From Candidatus Poribacteria bacterium (GTDB lineage Bacteria; Poribacteria; WGA-4E; PCPOR2b): DNA of 8,244 nucleotides. Position numbers and translations under genes: made by a program. The DNA is taken from NCBI GenBank assembly GCA_027296925.1, contig JAPUIP010000086.1, positions 1-8,244 on the forward strand, written 5' to 3'. The notes beneath the pieces were generated by a model, which had not been told where the DNA came from, did not search any database, and saw only the letters and a program-made list of their open reading frames with translations. Below are positions 5,729 through 8,244 of this stretch, in pieces; within the stretch, counting starts at the first letter, position 1; each line of letters starts with the position of its first letter.

Positions 5729-5747
5729 ATATACGTGAAGCTTTCAA
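5719..5747 (-). promoter_or_regulatory. Likely promoter for the VOC gene
   Basis: On the minus strand TTGAAA (5742-5747), 17 bases, TACACT (5719-5724). The -10 lies in the palindrome, giving a simple repression geometry. An alternative -10 (TATACT, just upstream) pairs with a poorer -35. The start would lie about 70 bases before the VOC ribosome site. Confidence 0.4.
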
Positions 5748-5795
5748 GTAAAAAATGAACCTCCATTGGCAAGGTTTATTGAGTTGTGCCCAACC

Positions 5796-5955
5796 GTAAG
5801 GGAATAGGAAAATGGGAAAAAATGAGAAAATGAGGAGATCCGAGGAAAAAGGATTCGGCAATTGGGAAACCCGGAGATTATTTCCTTCAATTCTCTTTGA
5901 GTCCCTTACCCCTGCTCTCTTTTCTGTTTTCCGTTTTCTGTCTTTCGCTTTCCTC
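5796..5955. other. Strand-asymmetric purine tract followed by pyrimidine tract
   Basis: From about 5796 to 5856 the plus strand is almost all purine (runs such as GGAAAATGGGAAAAAATGAG). From about 5881 to 5955 it is almost all pyrimidine (runs such as TTTTCTGTTTTCCG). GTAAGGGA (5796-5803) and TCCCTTAC (5902-5909) are perfect inverted arms. The tract covers the ribosome-site region and the signal-peptide codons of the phosphatase gene, so it may fold in the mRNA or form non-B DNA. It resembles low-complexity intergenic filler that has been drawn into a gene start. Confidence 0.5.
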
Positions 5956-6894
5956 TGTTGCAGCGTCTCGGTAACGGCGGAACCCAAACAGCTTGCCGAT
6001 TACCCCAACCGACTCACCCGGGATGGCGAGTTGGTTGTCCTCCCCGACCACGGAACTGTGTACATCGCAACAGATTTTCATACCCACTGGAACGACTTTA
6101 ATCAATGGCTGATGCAGACGAAACTGGTCGAGCGGATCGAGTCGGGGGAGGACGTCTACGGTTTGATTATCGGCGATGCCGTGGATCACAAGCCGGGGGA
6201 TGCGATCTTTGAACCTTATGGGGATGCAAAGATTGTCGATCGAATCATGCAGCTACAGCAGCAGTTGGGCACGGAAGGTGAACGGCTCATCTACCTGAAA
6301 GGGAATCACGAATTCGCGGCCACCGATACCTATGCGCTGCTGAAGAAGAACGGTATGAACGCGGACAATCGCCGGCACATGATCGACAGGCTGTATCGGA
6401 GTCCACAAGGTGCCTATTTCCAGCAATTCAATTTCATTGAGCGGATGACCGAGTCCCATTACGACTACCTGATCCACCTGCCAACGGTTGCCGTCGGAAA
6501 GAACGGCTTTGTTGGCACCCACGCCGGTACTTCGCGTCTCGCAAAAAGTCTTGCCGATCTCGCCTCTCCCAGCCCGAAGGTGCTTGAGGAGCTGCTGTGG
6601 GCGCGTCCTGCCGTTGCGAAAGCCGGTGGCTACACGCCTGCTGAGACGAATGCATTTCTTGAACGAATCGGTGGTCGCCTGCTAACTGTTGGACACACAC
6701 CGCTGGGTTACTTCCCCAAGAAGAATGTCAAAGACGGCGTCGCGCGGCTCGGTAAGCGTCAACTCATTTTCGCTACCGGCTATGGCGCGCCGCCGGGTGT
6801 TCCGGTTTATCTGATGATAGATCTGTCCAAACGCTACGAGTCTGCTGCCGACCTGAAGTATGGCATAGAGATCCAGCCGTTGTATCCGAAATAG
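5812..6894 (+). CDS. Exported PPP/calcineurin-like metallophosphatase
   Basis: 360 aa from ATG 5812; the exact start is uncertain because GGGAATAGG lies only 3 bases before it, and ATG 5830 (residue 7) is equally possible. The metallophosphatase signature is complete and in order: DFHTH (D88, H90), GDAVDH (D122, D125), GNHE (N165, H166), GTHAG (H237) and GHT (H295). These bind the two metal ions and the phosphate. The GDxVDRG arginine of eukaryote-like PPP enzymes is His126 here. Residues ~33-56 are hydrophobic and end in VTAEP, a plausible signal peptide with cleavage near 56, so the enzyme probably acts in the envelope or periplasm. The substrate (phosphoprotein, nucleotide or other phosphoester) is unknown. 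The charged, low-complexity first 30 residues are encoded by the purine-rich tract and look atypical. It is divergent from the VOC gene. Confidence 0.85.
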   Translation: MGKNEKMRRSEEKGFGNWETRRLFPSILFESLTPALFSVFRFLSFAFLCCSVSVTAEPKQLADYPNRLTRDGELVVLPDHGTVYIATDFHTHWNDFNQWLMQTKLVERIESGEDVYGLIIGDAVDHKPGDAIFEPYGDAKIVDRIMQLQQQLGTEGERLIYLKGNHEFAATDTYALLKKNGMNADNRRHMIDRLYRSPQGAYFQQFNFIERMTESHYDYLIHLPTVAVGKNGFVGTHAGTSRLAKSLADLASPSPKVLEELLWARPAVAKAGGYTPAETNAFLERIGGRLLTVGHTPLGYFPKKNVKDGVARLGKRQLIFATGYGAPPGVPVYLMIDLSKRYESAADLKYGIEIQPLYPK

Positions 6895-6931
6895 CTACAC
6901 TTTCTTTCACGGCTGGCTAACCCCCACTGTA

Positions 6932-6954
6932 TCTCCCCCTTGCCAAGGGGGAGA
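6932..6954. repeat. GC-rich perfect 10-bp hairpin, dispersed-repeat type
   Basis: TCTCCCCCTT (6932-6941) and AAGGGGGAGA (6945-6954) pair perfectly around GCC. It begins 38 bases after the phosphatase stop and ends 50 bases before the methyltransferase start. The stem is strong enough to stall polymerase, but no U-run follows on the plus strand, so termination may be inefficient. The CTCCCCCTTG-CCAAGGGGGAG core is a form seen as a mobile or dispersed intergenic palindrome in many genomes. Confidence 0.65.
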
Positions 6955-7004
6955 CCAGAGAATCGGACAACTGAACGTTGGTCATTAGACGGAGGGAGCA
7001 AGCT

Positions 7005-7832
7005 ATGAACGAAATCCACGAGTCGAATCGACGTCACTGGGACCGAGCCGCCCGTAAATGGGAGGCGCTTCGGGACGAGGATGGACTGTGGCGGCGATGT
7101 CATAAGGAGCCCGACCTCGCATTTGAGGGCGGGGCACTTGAACTCCTCCGCGAAATTGCAGGAGACGACCTAACCGAAAAGGATGTGTGTCTTGTTGGTA
7201 GTGGAGACAATTATACTGCCTTTGCTCTTGCCGGACTCGGTGCAAGAGTGACATCAACCGACATCTCCCAGAGGCAACTCGACGTGGCTTCAGATCGTGC
7301 GCGTCAGCTTGGACTCTCCATCGCATTTGTCCAAGCCGATGCTGCCAATCTGCAGTCCCTTGAGAACTCAAGCTTCGATCTGGTATGTTCTACCAATGGT
7401 TTCTTTGTTTGGATTGCTGACTTGCAAGGCGTCTTCAATGAGGTATCTCGCATTCTTCGGCCTGGAGGGTTCTATGTCTTCTATGACATTCACCCATTTG
7501 TCCGGCCTTGGAAGGATCAGATCCGTCCGATCGAAATGGAGAAGCCTTATTGGGAAACTGGACCTTTTGGGGATTCAGAGCGTGAGACCTTCGAGTTCAA
7601 TTGGACCTTGGCAGACCTCCTGAACCCACTTGCCAAATCAGGATTCATTCTTTTTCGAATACTGGAAAGTCCTGCTGAAGACTCGCGGTTCTGGCAGGGT
7701 TATTCATATGTGCCCGGTACGGACAATAGACTGTTGGATTGGAAGGAGAACCCTCGGGCGGGACTGCCCGTTTGGCTGACAGTTGCTGTTCAGAAGCCGC
7801 CAGCCGCTCCAGTTGATGGCCACGCTGCATAG
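7005..7832 (+). CDS. Class I SAM-dependent methyltransferase
   Basis: 275 aa from ATG 7005, set by GGAGGGAG (6991-6998) at 6-base spacing; an upstream GTG at 6978 is in frame but lacks such a site. The Rossmann-type core (about residues 58-165) shows motif I as VCLVGSGDNYTAFALAGLG, the acidic loop after strand 2 as TSTDIS (D86, adenosine ribose contact), an AD at 111-112 near the adenine, motif II/IV as FDLVCSTNGFFVWI, and LRPGGFYVFYDIHPF, the typical segment after helix D. It most resembles ubiE/type-11 small-molecule methyltransferases. The N-terminal HESNRRHWDRAARKW is usual for that group. The acceptor is unknown. No signal peptide. It lies 110 bases after the phosphatase, separated by a hairpin, so it is probably its own unit. 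Confidence 0.85.
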   Translation: MNEIHESNRRHWDRAARKWEALRDEDGLWRRCHKEPDLAFEGGALELLREIAGDDLTEKDVCLVGSGDNYTAFALAGLGARVTSTDISQRQLDVASDRARQLGLSIAFVQADAANLQSLENSSFDLVCSTNGFFVWIADLQGVFNEVSRILRPGGFYVFYDIHPFVRPWKDQIRPIEMEKPYWETGPFGDSERETFEFNWTLADLLNPLAKSGFILFRILESPAEDSRFWQGYSYVPGTDNRLLDWKENPRAGLPVWLTVAVQKPPAAPVDGHAA

Positions 7833-7892
7833 CACAGACTTTGCAGCTGAGGGCATTCGGTCTTGGCACAACCCGTCGGCGGCAGTGGATTG

Positions 7893-7914
7893 GGTTGAGA
7901 CACGAAACTCAACC
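7893..7914. terminator. Weak hairpin after the methyltransferase gene
   Basis: GGTTGAG (7893-7899) pairs with CTCAACC (7908-7914) over an 8-base loop, 60 bases past the methyltransferase stop. The following TTGAATTG is only partly T-rich, so rho-independent termination is uncertain. Confidence 0.35.
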
Positions 7915-7970
7915 TTGAATTGAGATCCTAACCAGCCGTTGCAGCCCTAGTATACTGCGGCGTAAATATG

Positions 7971-8162
7971 TAACCCTCTCGTAGGAGTCGAATCCCCCTC
8001 GAAGACTCGGGACTTCGCCCCTCGGGGACTCGGGATTTCACATTCGACGATTAGCTGCTTTGCAGCCACTCCCTCTAACCCTCTCAGCCGAGGAGTTTAC
8101 ACCCTCAGTCGGGTGCAAGCTCCCGAACTTTGAGGGGCAAGTGACCGAAGGGAAACTTGTCC
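7971..8162. repeat. Intergenic cluster of hairpins and short direct repeats
   Basis: No coding frame of any quality is seen from 7833 to the window end. TAACCCTCTC occurs at 7971-7980 and 8076-8085. GACTCGGGACTTC (8004-8016) recurs as GACTCGGGATTTC (8027-8039), a 23-base period. Hairpins: GCTGC-TTT-GCAGC (8054-8066); a nested one with CCCTCA (8102-8107)/TGAGGG (8131-8136) outside and CGGG (8110-8113)/CCCG (8122-8125) inside; and GGGCAAGT (8135-8142)/ACTTGTCC (8155-8162) with one G-U pair. The second and third overlap, so they could be alternatives. This looks like composite dispersed palindromic repeats rather than a gene. Confidence 0.65.
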
Positions 8163-8189
8163 TGCCTGTGCCGCCTGTGCTGCCTGTGC
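8163..8189. repeat. Tandem repeat, 9-bp unit x3
   Basis: TGCCTGTGC, CGCCTGTGC, TGCCTGTGC in direct succession, with one variable first base. It abuts the 12-bp array at 8192. Confidence 0.85.
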
Positions 8190-8191
8190 TG

Positions 8192-8238
8192 AGCTTCGAA
8201 GTAAGCTTCGAAGTAAGCTTCGAGGTAAGCTTCGAAGG
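8192..8238. repeat. Tandem repeat, 12-bp unit x~4
   Basis: AGCTTCGAAGTA is repeated at 8192, 8204 and 8216 (one change, A to G) and partially at 8228. Each unit contains CTTCGAAG (CTTCGAGG in the third), which is self-complementary, so the array is also a row of small palindromes. The window ends six bases later, so its full extent is not known. Confidence 0.85.
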
Positions 8239-8244
8239 ATCCCG

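Noticed and set aside
5691..5987. 98-codon open frame on the minus strand
   Set aside because: It is antisense to the low-complexity purine/pyrimidine block and the phosphatase start; composition is Lys/Arg-rich from the purine tract, with no recognisable domain.
7938..7956. TATACT at 7951-7956 as a promoter -10
   Set aside because: No acceptable -35 box at 16-18 bases upstream (CTAACC at the 17-base position), and no gene follows.

Overview
The window looks like a piece of the accessory genome of an uncultured Gram-negative bacterium. Base composition is intermediate and Shine-Dalgarno sites are good. There is a secreted transglutaminase-fold protein, an apparently exported phosphatase, and debris of a Wza/Wzc-type polysaccharide export locus, which implies an outer membrane. 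The gene mix and the dispersed palindromes and heptamer repeats fit a repeat-rich environmental lineage such as Poribacteria, but that placement is a weak inference. No rRNA, tRNA, complete IS element or CRISPR array was seen.

Left part (1-1105): two wrecked loci back to back. On the minus strand a two-domain SLBB (polysaccharide export) fragment runs out of frame into the tyrosine-tailed C-terminus of a BY-kinase (Wzc/CpsD type), as if an exopolysaccharide operon had collapsed by deletion. On the plus strand the last ~75 residues of a UPF0173-type metal-dependent hydrolase remain, with a frameshift. Between them lie two divergent promoter-like sequences.

Middle (1140-5150, plus strand): an intact two-domain cupin; a perfect 14-bp palindrome inside a heptamer repeat tract; the 3' half of a brnT toxin gene; a 234-aa antitoxin in which a HicB-like domain sits inside a BrnA antitoxin; and a 711-aa exported transglutaminase-fold protein whose expected catalytic cysteine is alanine.

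Right part (5270-8244): a VOC/glyoxalase-fold gene on the minus strand and an exported PPP/calcineurin-like phosphatase on the plus strand diverge from a shared control region with an operator-like palindrome. A class I SAM-dependent methyltransferase follows. The last ~410 bases hold no gene, only hairpins, direct repeats and two adjoining tandem arrays (9-bp and 12-bp units).

The genes do not form one pathway. The most notable item is the BrnT/BrnA/HicB locus: the toxin has lost its N-terminal half, while the antitoxin has gained a domain from another toxin-antitoxin family. A 21-bp in-frame direct repeat spans the added segment and suggests how it arose or could be lost.
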